From contig NZ_CP015401.2 of assembly GCF_001688725.2 (NCBI RefSeq), positions 4,596,001-4,660,000 of the forward strand: a DNA stretch of 64,000 nt, given 5' to 3'. Shown one piece after another: positions 34,060 to 44,804 of the stretch (positions within the stretch are counted from its first letter, which is position 1; each line of letters begins with the position of its first letter). The notes beneath the pieces were generated by a model. The model was not told the origin of the DNA. It searched no databases and saw nothing but the letters and a program-made list of their open reading frames with translations. The stretch is from Bacteroides caecimuris. GTDB lineage: Bacteria > Bacteroidota > Bacteroidia > Bacteroidales > Bacteroidaceae. Made by a program: the position numbers and the translations under genes.

Positions 34060-34758
34060 ATGGATAAGACTATAGAAGATGATGAGTTAGGGCGTTTGGT
34101 GGTACGTGTCAATTCACGTGCGAGAAATCTTGTGTTTCGTACGAAGAGTGATGCTGTTTATGTTTCAGTTCCTCCCGGCACTACATTGAAAGAAGTGAAA
34201 CAGGCCATCGAGAACCTGCGTGGAAAACTTCTAGCTTCCCGGCAACAAATCACTCGCCCGTTGATTGATTTGAATTATAAGATTGATGCGGAACATTTTA
34301 AACTGTCCTTGGTGTCCGGCGAGAAAGATCAGTTTCTGGCTAATTCCCGTCTGGGGGTGATGGAGATTGTTTGTCCGCCTCGTGCCGATTTTACAGATGA
34401 GAAACTGCAAAGCTGGTTGCATAAGGTTATTGAAGAATCGTTGAGACGAAATGCCAAAAGTATTCTGCCTTCACGTTTGGCCTTCTTGTCCAAGCAATGC
34501 GGATTGCCTTATTCGAGTGTGAAAATAAACTCCAGCCAGGGCAGATGGGGGAGTTGTTCGGCACGAAAAGCTATTAATTTATCCTATTATCTGGTTTTAC
34601 TGCCTTCTCATTTGATAGACTACGTGTTGTTGCACGAATTATGTCATACCCGTGAGATGAATCATAGCGAACGGTTCTGGGCGTTGCTCAATCAATTTAC
34701 AGAAGGAAAAGCATTGGCCTTGCGGGGAGAATTGAGAAAGTACCGTACGGAAATCTAA
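34060..34758 (+). CDS. YgjP/DUF45-type (SprT-like) zinc metallopeptidase
   Basis: 232 aa starting MDKTIEDDELGRLVVRVNSRAR. The C-terminal half contains SSQGRWGSCSARKAINLSYYLVLLP and VLLHELCHTREMNHSERFWALL, where HELCH is the HExxH zinc motif and the later H-N-H-S-x-x-F-W block is typical of the M48-like YgjP/UPF0758-type DUF45 family. Proteins of this group are found beside restriction-modification genes elsewhere, but here it stands alone. No signal peptide, so cytoplasmic; the substrate is unknown. Confidence 0.88.
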   Translation: MDKTIEDDELGRLVVRVNSRARNLVFRTKSDAVYVSVPPGTTLKEVKQAIENLRGKLLASRQQITRPLIDLNYKIDAEHFKLSLVSGEKDQFLANSRLGVMEIVCPPRADFTDEKLQSWLHKVIEESLRRNAKSILPSRLAFLSKQCGLPYSSVKINSSQGRWGSCSARKAINLSYYLVLLPSHLIDYVLLHELCHTREMNHSERFWALLNQFTEGKALALRGELRKYRTEI

Positions 34759-34813
34759 ATCTTATACATTTCTGATGATGGTTCGTTATGATACGTAATA
34801 GGGGGATATGTCT

Positions 34814-35212
34814 TTATTGTTTGGCTAATTGTTTAATCCCGTCCGATTCTTTTTCAAACTGATAAGTTCCTCCTTTTTCGCTAAGGTCAAACGTAGAGAC
34901 TAATTCTGTGTTATTGTCTACGATCAATAAAGCGCTTTGTTCTGCAAAACGTCCTACTTCTACTGTGTAAGGCTCTTCTGATATGGCTTTATTCGAAATG
35001 AGACTATCGTTGACAAACAAAGAAATCGAATCTCCGGCAAAACCTTTTACCAGACTGATTGTGTAACTTTCAATGAAATGACGTTCTTCCTGCTTTTCCC
35101 GTTGTAGCCGCATACTCATGTATACGAAAATAACCACGACAAAAATGACGGCAAAAGCAAGAATGCCGTTACCTACCATAAACTGTTTATTAGTGTTGAG
35201 ACGATGTGCCAT
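34814..35212 (-). CDS. Small single-pass membrane protein, unknown function
   Basis: A 132-aa protein. NGILAFAVIFVVVIFVYMSM (about 15-34) is one membrane helix; the residues that follow are probably periplasmic (RLQREKQEERHFIESYTISL, VNDSLISNKAISEEPYTVEV). No family recognised. An imperfect -7 element TATCTTTA (RC of 35239-35246) lies upstream. It converges with the DUF45 peptidase gene and diverges from rimP. Confidence 0.75.
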   Translation of the reverse strand: MAHRLNTNKQFMVGNGILAFAVIFVVVIFVYMSMRLQREKQEERHFIESYTISLVKGFAGDSISLFVNDSLISNKAISEEPYTVEVGRFAEQSALLIVDNNTELVSTFDLSEKGGTYQFEKESDGIKQLAKQ

Positions 35213-35286
35213 AGTCGTTATTTTTTAAATTGCGGCGTAAAGATACGAATATAGCACTGTTAATTCATACTTTTTTTCTTTAATGT

Positions 35287-35317
35287 TTTGTAGTCGAACA
35301 GATTATTTATATCTTTG
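35287..35317 (+). promoter_or_regulatory. Promoter of the rimP-nusA-infB operon
   Basis: TTTG (35287-35290), 19 nt, TATCTTTG (35310-35317): exact Bacteroides consensus. The 60-nt leader contains GGAG...CTCC followed by seven T, which could be a weak attenuator hairpin (35340-35367). Confidence 0.75.
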
Positions 35318-35384
35318 CAACCGGAAACGGATGAAAGGTGGAGGGGCAATTAAGCTCCTTTTTTTGTTCTTATATAGCTAATAA

Positions 35385-35852
35385 ATGATAGAAAAGAAAA
35401 CTGTTTGTCAGATTGTAGAAGAATGGCTGGAAGGAAAAGACTACTTTTTAGTAGAGGTAACCGTCAGCCCGGATGACAAAATTGTGGTCGAAATAGACCA
35501 TGCAGAAGGTGTTTGGATTGAAGATTGTGTGGAGCTTAGCCGCTACATAGAGTCGAAACTGAACCGTGAAGAGGAAGATTATGAACTGGAAGTTGGGTCG
35601 GCCGGTATCGGACAACCCTTCAAAGTGCTGCAACAGTATTATATCCACATCGGACAAGAGGTGGAAGTATTGACTACGGACGGACGAAAACTGGCCGGTA
35701 TACTGAAAGATGCCGACGAAGAGAAGTTTACGGTAACCGTGCAAAAGAAAGTAAAACTAGAGGGAGCCAAACGTCCGAAACTGGTAGAAGAGGACGAACC
35801 CTTCACTTATGAGCAAATAAAATATACTAAATACTTAATTAGCTTTAAATAG
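35385..35852 (+). CDS. rimP: Ribosome maturation factor RimP
   Basis: 155 aa. VEVTVSPDDKIVVEIDHAEGVWIEDCVELSRYIESKL is the N-terminal alpha/beta domain; YELEVGSAGIGQPFKVLQQY matches the family YxLEVSSPGxxRPL block, with GIGQPF in place of the usual GLDRPL. The C-terminal SH3-like domain follows. It binds the 30S subunit during assembly. It starts the conserved rimP-nusA-infB order, with nusA 2 bp downstream. Confidence 0.93.
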   Translation: MIEKKTVCQIVEEWLEGKDYFLVEVTVSPDDKIVVEIDHAEGVWIEDCVELSRYIESKLNREEEDYELEVGSAGIGQPFKVLQQYYIHIGQEVEVLTTDGRKLAGILKDADEEKFTVTVQKKVKLEGAKRPKLVEEDEPFTYEQIKYTKYLISFK

Positions 35853-35854
35853 TT

Positions 35855-37138
35855 ATGGCCAAAAAAGAAGAAACAATCAGCTTGATTGATACATTTTCGG
35901 AATTTAAGGAACTGAAAAATATCGATAGAACGACGATGGTTAGCGTACTCGAAGAGTCGTTCCGTAGCGTAATCGCGAAAATGTTTGGCACCGATGAAAA
36001 TTACGATGTGATCGTGAACCCGGACAAGGGGGACTTCGAGATCTGGCGTAACCGTGAAGTTGTGGCCGATGAAGATTTGACTAACCCGAATATGCAGATT
36101 TCGTTGAGCGAAGCACAGAAGATCGATGCTTCCTACGAAGAAGGTGAAGAGGTGACTGACGAAGTGATCTTTGCCAAATTCGGACGTCGTGCTATCCTGA
36201 ATCTCCGCCAGACATTGGCTTCCAAAATTCTGGAACTTGAGAAAGACAGTATTTATAATAAATATATAGATAAGGTAGGTACAATCATCAACGCAGAAGT
36301 GTATCAGATCTGGAAGAAAGAAATGTTACTCTTAGATGATGAAGGAAACGAGTTGCTATTGCCTAAGACCGAACAGATCCCGAGTGATTTCTATCGCAAA
36401 GGTGAAACGGCCCGTGCAGTAGTTGCCCGCGTGGATAACAAGAATAATAATCCTAAGATTATCTTGTCACGTACTTCTCCCGTTTTCCTGCAACGTTTGT
36501 TCGAGATGGAAGTACCCGAAATTAATGATGGTTTGATTACCATCAAGAAGATTGCCCGTATCCCTGGCGAACGTGCCAAGATTGCGGTAGAATCTTACGA
36601 TGACAGAATCGACCCTGTAGGAGCCTGTGTAGGTGTAAAGGGAAGTCGTATTCATGGCATTGTTCGTGAACTTCGCAATGAGAACATCGATGTAATCAAT
36701 TACACATCGAACATCTCATTGTTTATACAGCGCGCTTTAAGCCCGGCCAAGATTTCTTCTATCCGTCTGAATGAGGAAGAGAAGAAAGCAGAGGTTTTCC
36801 TCAAACCGGAAGAAGTTTCGCTGGCTATCGGTAAAGGCGGTTTGAATATCAAACTGGCCAGTATGTTAACTGAGTACACTATCGACGTGTTCCGTGAGTT
36901 GGATGAGAGTGTAGCGGATGAAGATATCTATCTTGATGAGTTCAGAGACGAAATCGACGGATGGGTAATCGACGCCATCAAGGCTATCGGCATCGATACA
37001 GCGAAGGCTGTGTTGAATGCTCCTCGTGAGATGTTGATTGAAAAGACGGACTTGGAAGAAGAGACAGTGGACGAGGTAATACGCATTTTGAAATCGGAGT
37101 TTGAAGAAGAAGAACCTTCCATTGAGAATAAAGATTGA
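35855..37138 (+). CDS. nusA: Transcription termination/antitermination factor NusA
   Basis: 427 aa. The N-terminal RNA-polymerase-binding domain (about 1-125) is followed by S1 (about 130-200), then two KH domains: DPVGACVGVKGSRIHGIVRELRNENIDVI and EVSLAIGKGGLNIKLASMLTEYTIDV, both with GxxG loops. The C-terminal acidic repeats are reduced, ending in an acidic tail. NusA binds RNA polymerase and nascent RNA. It lies between rimP and infB, as in most bacteria. Confidence 0.95.
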   Translation: MAKKEETISLIDTFSEFKELKNIDRTTMVSVLEESFRSVIAKMFGTDENYDVIVNPDKGDFEIWRNREVVADEDLTNPNMQISLSEAQKIDASYEEGEEVTDEVIFAKFGRRAILNLRQTLASKILELEKDSIYNKYIDKVGTIINAEVYQIWKKEMLLLDDEGNELLLPKTEQIPSDFYRKGETARAVVARVDNKNNNPKIILSRTSPVFLQRLFEMEVPEINDGLITIKKIARIPGERAKIAVESYDDRIDPVGACVGVKGSRIHGIVRELRNENIDVINYTSNISLFIQRALSPAKISSIRLNEEEKKAEVFLKPEEVSLAIGKGGLNIKLASMLTEYTIDVFRELDESVADEDIYLDEFRDEIDGWVIDAIKAIGIDTAKAVLNAPREMLIEKTDLEEETVDEVIRILKSEFEEEEPSIENKD

Positions 37139-37148
37139 AATTGAAGAG

Positions 37149-37190
37149 TAAAAGTGGCGATGCAATATAATGCTGCAGACTTTTATTTTT
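37149..37190 (+). terminator. Weak hairpin between nusA and infB
   Basis: TAAAAGT (37149-37155) and ACTTTTA (37179-37185) pair around an inner region with complementary GC bases, followed by TTTTT. It may reduce read-through from nusA to infB or be a processing site. Confidence 0.3.
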
Positions 37191-37249
37191 TAGTTTTCAA
37201 TTCTCAATTTTCAATTTAACAAGCTCCATTTATTCATTAATTTTAAAAT

Positions 37250-40200
37250 ATGACGATAAGGTTAAACAAAGTTACAAGAGATTTGAACGTAGGAATCGCG
37301 ACGGTAGTTGAGTTCCTGCAAAAGAAAGGGCATACCGTAGAGGCTAATCCTAATACAAAAATTAGCGAGGAGCAATACGCTATACTCGTAAAAGAGTTTA
37401 GTACAGATAAGAACCTTAGACTTGAATCGGAGCGTTTCATACAGGAACGTCAGAATAAGGAACGTAATAAGGCGTCTGTTTCGATTGAAGGCTTCGAAAA
37501 GCAGCCGGAGAAACAGAAGTCGGAAGATGTGATTAAGACAGTCGTACCTGAGGATGCACGTCCGAAGTTTAAACCTGTCGGAAAAATTGATTTGGATAAA
37601 CTGAATGGTCGTAAAACTGAAAAGGTGGAGAAAGAGCCGGAACAGAAACAAGAAGTACCTGTTGTAGAACGGCCCGTCGTTAAACCCGAAGTAAAAAAGG
37701 AGCTCGAGAAGGGAGAATCCGAGGTGAAGAAAGAAGAGGTGGTGACACCTCCTGTTTCTGTAGTAGATCCTACTCCAGTGGTAGCTGAGCCCGTAGTAAT
37801 GCCGGAACCTGTAGTGGAGACGAAGCCGGTAGAAGTTGAAAAAGTAGTAGAAGAAGTGAAAAAAGAAGAGCCGAAGGTAGTAGAAACTGTACCTGTGAAG
37901 GCGGAAGAACATAAAGAAGAAAAAAAGGTGGAAACCGCACAGGCTGAAGTAACCCCGGTAGCCGAAAAAGCACCGGAGGATGATGGCGTTTTCAAAATCC
38001 GTCAACCGGAATTAGGCGCGAAGATCAATGTGATCGGTCAGATCGACTTGGCTGCATTGAACCAGTCTACTCGTCCGAAGAAGAAATCGAAGGAGGAGAA
38101 GCGTCGCGAACGTGAAGAGAAAGAGAAGATCCGTCAGGACCAGAAGAAATTGATGAAGGAAGCCATCATCAAAGAGATCCGTAAGGATGATTCTAAGTTG
38201 GTGAAGAACGGTTCAAAAGAGAACGCAGATGCTGCTAAGAAAAAACGTAACCGTATCAACAAAGAAAAGGTAGACGTTAATAATGTTGCGACTTCCAACT
38301 TTGCTGCACCGAGACCTAATATACAAGGTAAAGGCGGTAATGGCAATAACAACGGCCAGGGCGGACAAGGAAATAATAACAGAAGAAATAACAACAATAA
38401 TAAGGAGCGCTTCAAGAAGCCGGTTATCAAACAGGAAGTGAGCGAGGAAGACGTAGCAAAACAGGTAAAAGAAACTCTTGCGCGTCTGACAACCAAAGGT
38501 AAGAACAAGGCGTCCAAATACCGTAAAGAAAAACGTGAAATGGCTTCCAACCGTATGCAGGAACTGGAAGATCAGGAAATGGCAGACAGCAAGGTATTGA
38601 AGTTGACCGAGTTCGTTACGGCTAACGAATTGGCAACGATGATGGATATATCTGTTAATCAGGTTATCGGTACTTGTATGAGTATTGGTATCATGGTTTC
38701 CATCAACCAGCGTCTGGATGCGGAAACAATCAATCTGGTGGCAGAAGAGTTCGGATTCAAGACAGAATATGTAAGTGCAGAAGTGGCACAAGCTATCGTT
38801 GAAGAAGAAGATGCTCCGGAAGATTTGCAACCGCGCGCTCCGATTGTTACAGTGATGGGACACGTTGACCACGGTAAGACATCTTTGCTCGACTATATCC
38901 GTAAGGCGAATGTAATTGCCGGTGAGGCCGGAGGTATTACACAACATATTGGTGCATACAATGTGAAACTGGAAGACGGACGCCGCATTACGTTCCTTGA
39001 TACTCCGGGTCACGAAGCGTTTACCGCTATGCGTGCACGTGGTGCGAAAGTAACGGATATAGCCATCATTATCGTGGCTGCCGATGATAATGTGATGCCG
39101 CAGACGAAAGAAGCGATCAATCACGCGGTGGCTGCCGGTGTACCTATTGTGTTTGCAATCAATAAGGTAGATAAACCGACGGCAAATCCGGATAAAATTA
39201 AAGAAGAACTGGCTGCCATGAATTTCCTTGTTGAAGAATGGGGAGGTAAATATCAGTCGCAAGATATCTCTGCCAAGAAAGGTATAGGTGTGGAAGATTT
39301 GCTGGAAAAAGTATTGCTCGAAGCGGAAATGCTTGAACTGAAAGCAAACCCGAACCGGAATGCTACGGGGTCTATCATCGAATCTTCATTGGATAAGGGA
39401 CGTGGATATGTAGCTACTGTATTGGTATCTAACGGTACTCTGAAAGTGGGAGACATCATACTGGCAGGAACTAGTTACGGACGTGTGAAGGCTATGTTCA
39501 ACGAGCGTAACCAACGTATCAAGGAAGCAGGACCTTCCGAACCGGCTTTGGTATTGGGATTGAACGGTGCACCTGCTGCAGGTGATACATTCCACGTGGT
39601 TGAAACCGATCAGGAAGCTCGTGAAATCACCAACAAACGTGAGCAGTTGGCTCGTGAACAGGGCTTGCGTACACAGAAGATCCTTACGTTGGATGAGTTG
39701 GGCCGTCGTATTGCTTTGGGTAACTTCCAGGAATTGAATATCATCGTTAAGGGTGACGTGGACGGTTCTGTTGAGGCATTGAGCGACTCGTTGATCAAAT
39801 TGTCTACGGAACAAATCCAGGTAAATGTCATCCATAAGGGTGTGGGAGCAATTTCCGAATCGGATGTTTCTCTGGCTGCCGCTTCGGATGCGATTATCGT
39901 CGGATTCCAGGTACGTCCTTCAGGTGCTGCCGCTAAAATGGCTGAACAGGAAGGTGTCGACATCCGTAAGTACTCTGTCATCTACGATGCAATCGAAGAG
40001 GTGAAGTCTGCTATGGAAGGTATGTTGGCTCCGGAATTGAAGGAACAAATCACGGCAACTATCGAAATCCGCGAAGTATTCAACATCACGAAGGTGGGTT
40101 TGGTAGCCGGTGCAATGGTGAAGACCGGAAAGGTGAAACGAAGCGACAAGGCTCGTTTGATCCGCGATGGTATTGTAATCTTTACCGGAAACATCAACGC

Positions 40201-40339
40201 ATTGAAACGCTTCAAGGACGATGTGAAGGAAGTCGGTACAAACTTCGAGTGTGGTATCAGTCTGGTGAACTGCAACGACATGAAGGTAGGCGATATGATC
40301 GAGACATTCGAAGAAATAGAAGTGAAACAGACTTTATGA
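37250..40339 (+). CDS. infB: Translation initiation factor IF-2
   Basis: 1029 aa. Residues 1-60 are the IF2_N winged-helix-like domain. About 60-260 is a long Pro/Glu/Val/Lys-rich linker, then a basic region and an Asn/Gly-rich stretch (about 360-395). GTPase motifs start near residue 535: [10 protein letters not shown] (G1), [11 protein letters not shown] (G3), NKVDKP (G4). C-terminal domains II-IV bind fMet-tRNA. Position after nusA is conserved. The low-complexity linker produces long antisense reading frames that are not genes. Confidence 0.97.
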   Translation: MTIRLNKVTRDLNVGIATVVEFLQKKGHTVEANPNTKISEEQYAILVKEFSTDKNLRLESERFIQERQNKERNKASVSIEGFEKQPEKQKSEDVIKTVVPEDARPKFKPVGKIDLDKLNGRKTEKVEKEPEQKQEVPVVERPVVKPEVKKELEKGESEVKKEEVVTPPVSVVDPTPVVAEPVVMPEPVVETKPVEVEKVVEEVKKEEPKVVETVPVKAEEHKEEKKVETAQAEVTPVAEKAPEDDGVFKIRQPELGAKINVIGQIDLAALNQSTRPKKKSKEEKRREREEKEKIRQDQKKLMKEAIIKEIRKDDSKLVKNGSKENADAAKKKRNRINKEKVDVNNVATSNFAAPRPNIQGKGGNGNNNGQGGQGNNNRRNNNNNKERFKKPVIKQEVSEEDVAKQVKETLARLTTKGKNKASKYRKEKREMASNRMQELEDQEMADSKVLKLTEFVTANELATMMDISVNQVIGTCMSIGIMVSINQRLDAETINLVAEEFGFKTEYVSAEVAQAIVEEEDAPEDLQPRAPIVTVMGHVDHGKTSLLDYIRKANVIAGEAGGITQHIGAYNVKLEDGRRITFLDTPGHEAFTAMRARGAKVTDIAIIIVAADDNVMPQTKEAINHAVAAGVPIVFAINKVDKPTANPDKIKEELAAMNFLVEEWGGKYQSQDISAKKGIGVEDLLEKVLLEAEMLELKANPNRNATGSIIESSLDKGRGYVATVLVSNGTLKVGDIILAGTSYGRVKAMFNERNQRIKEAGPSEPALVLGLNGAPAAGDTFHVVETDQEAREITNKREQLAREQGLRTQKILTLDELGRRIALGNFQELNIIVKGDVDGSVEALSDSLIKLSTEQIQVNVIHKGVGAISESDVSLAAASDAIIVGFQVRPSGAAAKMAEQEGVDIRKYSVIYDAIEEVKSAMEGMLAPELKEQITATIEIREVFNITKVGLVAGAMVKTGKVKRSDKARLIRDGIVIFTGNINALKRFKDDVKEVGTNFECGISLVNCNDMKVGDMIETFEEIEVKQTL

Positions 40340-40411
40340 TTTATGAGTTATGATTTATGAATTATAAGGGTATAAGGCCATTCGTGAAGTAATGGTTGAA
40401 ACAATAGATGG

Positions 40412-40454
40412 GTGGTAATGTGGTACTATTTTATATGGGACACCACCTTACCAC
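40412..40454 (+). terminator. Hairpin after infB
   Basis: GTGGTAATGTGGT (40412-40424) pairs with ACCACCTTACCAC (40442-40454) with one mismatch; a T-rich stretch follows. It lies in the 211-bp gap before the CvpA-family gene, which also holds many copies of an AT-rich ATAAATCA motif and no gene. Confidence 0.55.
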
Positions 40455-40459
40455 TTTAT

Positions 40460-40548
40460 TGTTTTATCACCTGACAGAAATATAAATCATAGATCATAAA
40501 TCATAAATCACAGGAACATAAATTATAAATCACAAATCATAAATCACA
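40460..40548. repeat. Short AT-rich repeats of ATCATAAATCA type
   Basis: ATAAATCA or close variants occur about seven times between 40480 and 40548 (ATAAATCATAGATCATAAAT and similar). Simple low-complexity repeat before the CvpA-family start; no function can be assigned. Confidence 0.6.
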
Positions 40549-40550
40549 AC

Positions 40551-41081
40551 GTGGCAACGATTGATATCATTATCCTGATTGTAATAGGTGCCGGAGCGGT
40601 GGTAGGCTTTGTAAAAGGCTTTATCCGTCAGTTGGCTTCTATTTTGGGGTTAATAGTCGGGCTGCTGGCGGCGAAAGCTTTGTATGTCTCTTTGGCGGCG
40701 AAACTTTGCCCGACAGTGACGGATTCGATGACAGTTGCGCAGGTGTTGGCTTTTATCATGATCTGGATTGCCGTGCCGTTGATCTTTGTACTGATAGCTT
40801 CGTTATTGACAAAAGCAATGCAGGCGATCTCGCTGAACTGGCTGAACCGCTGGTTAGGAAGTGGACTGGGAGCACTTAAGTTTCTGTTGTTAACAAGTGT
40901 AGTGATCGGAGCGATAGAGTTTGTAGATAGCGATAATAAGTTAATTAGTGCAACAAAAAAGGAAGAATCTTTGTTATATTATCCGATGGAAACGTTTGCG
41001 GGGATTTTTTTTCCTGCTGCGAAGAATATGACGCAACAATATATATTAGAGAATAAAGATGCAACAAGAAGAACCCAATAA
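40551..41081 (+). CDS. CvpA-family membrane protein
   Basis: 176 aa from a GTG start. Four membrane segments: [58 protein letters not shown] and [36 protein letters not shown] is the signature of the CvpA family (named for colicin V production; linked to envelope integrity in proteobacteria). Its end overlaps sufB by 23 bp, so it may be co-transcribed with the suf genes. Confidence 0.88.
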   Translation: MATIDIIILIVIGAGAVVGFVKGFIRQLASILGLIVGLLAAKALYVSLAAKLCPTVTDSMTVAQVLAFIMIWIAVPLIFVLIASLLTKAMQAISLNWLNRWLGSGLGALKFLLLTSVVIGAIEFVDSDNKLISATKKEESLLYYPMETFAGIFFPAAKNMTQQYILENKDATRRTQ

Positions 41082-42561
41082 AATGAAACCCAATCAGAAA
41101 GACGAACTCGAAAAGAAGACTGTTAATGAGTTTGTCCGGAAATTTGCGGAGGAGAAATATAAATACGGCTTCACCACAGAGGTGCATACAGACATCATTG
41201 AGCGTGGGCTTAATGAAGATGTCATTCGTCTGATTTCATCGAAGAAAGACGAACCGGAGTGGTTACTGGAGTTTCGCTTGAAAGCGTATCGCCACTGGCT
41301 GACGCTGGAGATGCCGACTTGGGCACATCTCCGTATCCCTGAAATTGACTATCAGGCGATTTCTTATTATGCCGATCCGACGAAGAAGAAAGAAGGACCG
41401 AAGAGCATGGAGGAAGTCGATCCTGAATTGATAAAGACGTTTAATAAGCTGGGTATTCCTTTGGAGGAACAGATGGCTCTTAGCGGAATGGCGGTGGATG
41501 CCGTTATGGACTCCGTTTCCGTAAAGACAACTTTCAAGGAAACGTTGATGGAGAAAGGGATTATCTTCTGCTCGTTCAGTGAAGCCGTGCGGGAACATCC
41601 CGATTTGGTGAAGAAATATATGGGCTCGGTGGTAGGTTACCGGGATAATTTCTTTGCCGCATTGAACTCCGCTGTCTTTTCCGACGGCTCTTTTGTGTAT
41701 ATTCCGAAAGGAGTACGTTGTCCGATGGAACTTTCCACTTATTTCCGTATCAATGCCCGTAACACGGGGCAGTTTGAACGTACGCTAATTGTGGCGGACG
41801 ACGATTCGTATGTTTCTTATCTGGAAGGATGTACGGCGCCGATGCGGGATGAAAATCAGTTGCATGCCGCTATCGTTGAGATAATCGTGCACGACCGTGC
41901 AGAGGTAAAATATAGCACTGTTCAGAACTGGTATCCGGGCGATGCAGAAGGTAAGGGCGGTGTATACAACTTTGTGACTAAACGCGGTAACTGCAAGGGA
42001 GTGGATAGTAAATTATCCTGGACACAAGTGGAAACCGGTTCGGCAATCACTTGGAAATACCCTTCCTGTATTCTGACGGGCGATAACTCGACCGCTGAAT
42101 TCTATTCCGTAGCTGTAACGAACAACTGTCAGCAGGCTGATACCGGAACGAAAATGATCCATCTGGGCAAGAACACCCGCAGTACGATTGTAAGTAAAGG
42201 AATTTCCGCCGGACATAGTGAGAACTCCTATCGTGGGTTGGTACGTGTGGCGGAGAAAGCGGATAATGCCCGTAATTATAGCCAGTGTGATTCTCTCTTG
42301 TTGGGAGATAAATGCGGTGCGCATACTTTCCCTTATATGGATATTCACAATGAAACGGCAGTGGTGGAACATGAAGCCACAACGAGCAAGATCAGTGAAG
42401 ACCAGATATTCTATTGCAACCAGCGCGGTATTCCGACAGAAGACGCTATCGGACTTATTGTGAACGGATATGCAAAAGAAGTATTGAATAAACTTCCGAT
42501 GGAATTTGCGGTAGAAGCACAGAAGCTGCTTACTATCTCGTTGGAAGGAAGTGTGGGGTGA
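41059..42561 (+). CDS. sufB: Fe-S cluster assembly protein SufB
   Basis: 500 aa from ATG 41059; ATG 41083 ([12 protein letters not shown]) is an alternative that would shorten the overlap with the CvpA-family gene from 23 bp to none. [64 protein letters not shown] and the His-rich C-terminal region are the SufB beta-helix core; the conserved Cys in EGCTAP is present. SufB with SufC and SufD forms the SufBC2D scaffold for Fe-S clusters. Confidence 0.96.
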   Translation: MQQEEPNKMKPNQKDELEKKTVNEFVRKFAEEKYKYGFTTEVHTDIIERGLNEDVIRLISSKKDEPEWLLEFRLKAYRHWLTLEMPTWAHLRIPEIDYQAISYYADPTKKKEGPKSMEEVDPELIKTFNKLGIPLEEQMALSGMAVDAVMDSVSVKTTFKETLMEKGIIFCSFSEAVREHPDLVKKYMGSVVGYRDNFFAALNSAVFSDGSFVYIPKGVRCPMELSTYFRINARNTGQFERTLIVADDDSYVSYLEGCTAPMRDENQLHAAIVEIIVHDRAEVKYSTVQNWYPGDAEGKGGVYNFVTKRGNCKGVDSKLSWTQVETGSAITWKYPSCILTGDNSTAEFYSVAVTNNCQQADTGTKMIHLGKNTRSTIVSKGISAGHSENSYRGLVRVAEKADNARNYSQCDSLLLGDKCGAHTFPYMDIHNETAVVEHEATTSKISEDQIFYCNQRGIPTEDAIGLIVNGYAKEVLNKLPMEFAVEAQKLLTISLEGSVG

Positions 42562-42675
42562 TTTACTAGTTGGCAATTTACGATTTACTATTTGGCTGCG
42601 CGCTTATGGTGGTAAATTGTCGGTAGTATGGGGCTTTAATAGTAAATAGTAAATGGAAAAATAGTACATATAATC

Positions 42676-43428
42676 ATGTTAGAAATAAAAGACCTGCATG
42701 CCAGCATTAATGGCAAAGAGATATTGAAGGGTATTAACCTGACGGTGAATCCCGGTGAGGTGCACGCTATTATGGGGCCGAATGGCTCCGGTAAAAGTAC
42801 GCTTTCTTCCGTATTGGTGGGAAATCCGGCTTTTGAGGTAACAAAAGGTTCGGTCACGTTTTATGGAAAGAACCTGTTGGAGTTGAGTCCTGAAGATCGT
42901 AGCCATGAAGGAATCTTTCTTAGTTTCCAGTATCCGGTAGAGATTCCGGGTGTGAGCATGGTCAACTTTATGCGTGCTGCTGTGAATGAGCAACGCAAAT
43001 ATAAAGGTCTGCCTGCGCTGACAGCCAGTGAGTTTCTGAAACTGATGCGTGAGAAACGTGCGGTAGTAGAGCTGGATAATAAGTTGGCTAACCGCTCGGT
43101 GAATGAAGGCTTTTCGGGTGGTGAAAAGAAACGGAATGAGATCTTCCAGATGGCTATGTTGGAACCGCGGTTGAGCATCCTTGATGAGACAGACTCCGGT
43201 TTGGATATTGATGCGCTCCGTATTGTTGCGGAGGGAGTGAACAAACTGAAAACTCCTGAAACAAGCACGATCGTTATTACTCACTACCAACGTTTGCTCG
43301 ATTATATCAAACCTGATATTGTGCATGTCCTTTATAAAGGTCGTATCGTAAAAACAGCCGGACCGGAACTTGCGCTGGAACTGGAAGAAAAAGGATATGA
43401 TTGGATCAAGAAAGAAGTAGGAGAATAA
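42676..43428 (+). CDS. sufC: Fe-S cluster assembly ATPase SufC
   Basis: 250 aa. [10 protein letters not shown] (Walker A, about 36-45), [15 protein letters not shown] (ABC signature) and [16 protein letters not shown] (Walker B plus D-loop, with the SufC-typical DETDSGLD), then the H-loop in [10 protein letters not shown]. It hydrolyses ATP to drive the SufBC2D complex. It lies 114 bp after sufB and 13 bp before sufD. Confidence 0.97.
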   Translation: MLEIKDLHASINGKEILKGINLTVNPGEVHAIMGPNGSGKSTLSSVLVGNPAFEVTKGSVTFYGKNLLELSPEDRSHEGIFLSFQYPVEIPGVSMVNFMRAAVNEQRKYKGLPALTASEFLKLMREKRAVVELDNKLANRSVNEGFSGGEKKRNEIFQMAMLEPRLSILDETDSGLDIDALRIVAEGVNKLKTPETSTIVITHYQRLLDYIKPDIVHVLYKGRIVKTAGPELALELEEKGYDWIKKEVGE

Positions 43429-43441
43429 CAAATAATAAGTT

Positions 43442-44785
43442 ATGATAGTTGAACAACAATATATAGACCTCTTCTCACAGACGGAAGCAATGATCTGCAA
43501 GCATAGCGTCGAAGTGCTAAATGTGCCTCGTGCAGCTGCATTTGCCGATTTTGAGCGGCTCGGATTTCCGACCCGTAAGATGGAGAAGTACAAATATACG
43601 GATGTGAGCAAGTATTTTGAACCGGATTATGGTTTAAACTTGAATCGTCTGGCTATTCCAGTCAATCCGTATGAAGTGTTTAAGTGCGATGTGCCGAATA
43701 TGAGTACCGCCCTCTATTTTGTGGTAAATGACGCATTTTATAATAGAGTACTTCCTAAAGTCAATCTGCCGGAGGGTGTGATTTTCGGCAGCCTGAAAGA
43801 AGTGGCGGGGCAGCATCCGGAATTGGTGAAGAAGTATTACGGTCAGTTGGCAGATACTTCCAAAGATGGGGTGACTGCTTTCAATACCGCTTTTGCGCAA
43901 GACGGTGTTGTATTTTATGTGCCGAAGAATGTAGTGGTAGAAAAACCGATCCAGCTGGTAAATATCCTACGTGCAGATGTCAACTTCATGGTGAACCGTC
44001 GTGTACTGATCATCTTGGAGGATGGCGCGCAAGCCCGTCTGCTGATTTGTGACCATGCAATGGATAACGTGAACTTCCTGGCAACACAAGTGATTGAAGT
44101 ATTTGCAGGTGAGAACACGGTATTCGATATGTATGAATTGGAAGAAACACATACAAGCACCGTTCGTATCAGCAACCTGTATGTAAAGCAGGAGGCAAAC
44201 AGCAATGTATTGTTGAATGGAATGACTTTGCATAATGGTACTACCCGCAACACCACTGAAGTATTGTTGGCAGGAGAAGGAGCCGAGATAAACCTCTGTG
44301 GCATGGCAATTGCCGATAAGAACCAGCATGTAGACAATCATACAAGCATTGACCATGCCGTACCGAACTGCACCAGCAATGAACTGTTCAAGTACGTACT
44401 CGACGATCAGTCGGTAGGTGCGTTTGCCGGACTGGTACTGGTGCGTCCCGATGCGCAACATACGAACTCCCAGCAGACTAACCGGAATCTTTGTGCTACG
44501 CGTGATGCAAGAATGTACACACAACCCCAATTGGAGATTTACGCGGATGATGTGAAATGTTCGCATGGAGCAACGGTAGGCCAGTTGGATGAGGGGGCAT
44601 TATTCTATATGCGTTCACGAGGTATTGCGGAGAAAGAAGCCCGTTTGTTATTGATGTTCGCATTTGTCAATGAAGTGATTGATACCATCCGTTTGGAGGC
44701 ACTGAAAGACCGCCTGCATCTATTGGTAGAGAAACGTTTCCGTGGCGAGCTGAACAGATGTCAGGGCTGTGCCATTTGTAAGTAA
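43442..44785 (+). CDS. sufD: Fe-S cluster assembly protein SufD
   Basis: 447 aa. FPTRKMEKYKYTDVSKYF is the N-terminal SufD block; the central beta-helix includes VFYVPKNVVVEKPIQLVNI and VLIILEDGAQARLLI; the end has YADDVKCSHGATVGQLDEGALFYMRSRGI, with the conserved CSHGATVG. It pairs with SufB in the scaffold complex. The gene lies between sufC and sufS. Confidence 0.96.
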   Translation: MIVEQQYIDLFSQTEAMICKHSVEVLNVPRAAAFADFERLGFPTRKMEKYKYTDVSKYFEPDYGLNLNRLAIPVNPYEVFKCDVPNMSTALYFVVNDAFYNRVLPKVNLPEGVIFGSLKEVAGQHPELVKKYYGQLADTSKDGVTAFNTAFAQDGVVFYVPKNVVVEKPIQLVNILRADVNFMVNRRVLIILEDGAQARLLICDHAMDNVNFLATQVIEVFAGENTVFDMYELEETHTSTVRISNLYVKQEANSNVLLNGMTLHNGTTRNTTEVLLAGEGAEINLCGMAIADKNQHVDNHTSIDHAVPNCTSNELFKYVLDDQSVGAFAGLVLVRPDAQHTNSQQTNRNLCATRDARMYTQPQLEIYADDVKCSHGATVGQLDEGALFYMRSRGIAEKEARLLLMFAFVNEVIDTIRLEALKDRLHLLVEKRFRGELNRCQGCAICK

Positions 44786-44804
44786 CCACTAATAATTAAT
44801 AAAC

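Noticed and set aside
35340..35367. GGAG...CTCC-T7 in the rimP leader as a riboswitch or full attenuator
   Set aside because: The stem is only four to five base pairs and no known leader motif is recognised; mentioned only with the promoter.
38213..39262. Long open frame antisense to infB
   Set aside because: Follows from the codon bias and low-complexity linker of infB; IF-2 motifs on the plus strand are unambiguous, and no family match is recognisable in the antisense protein.
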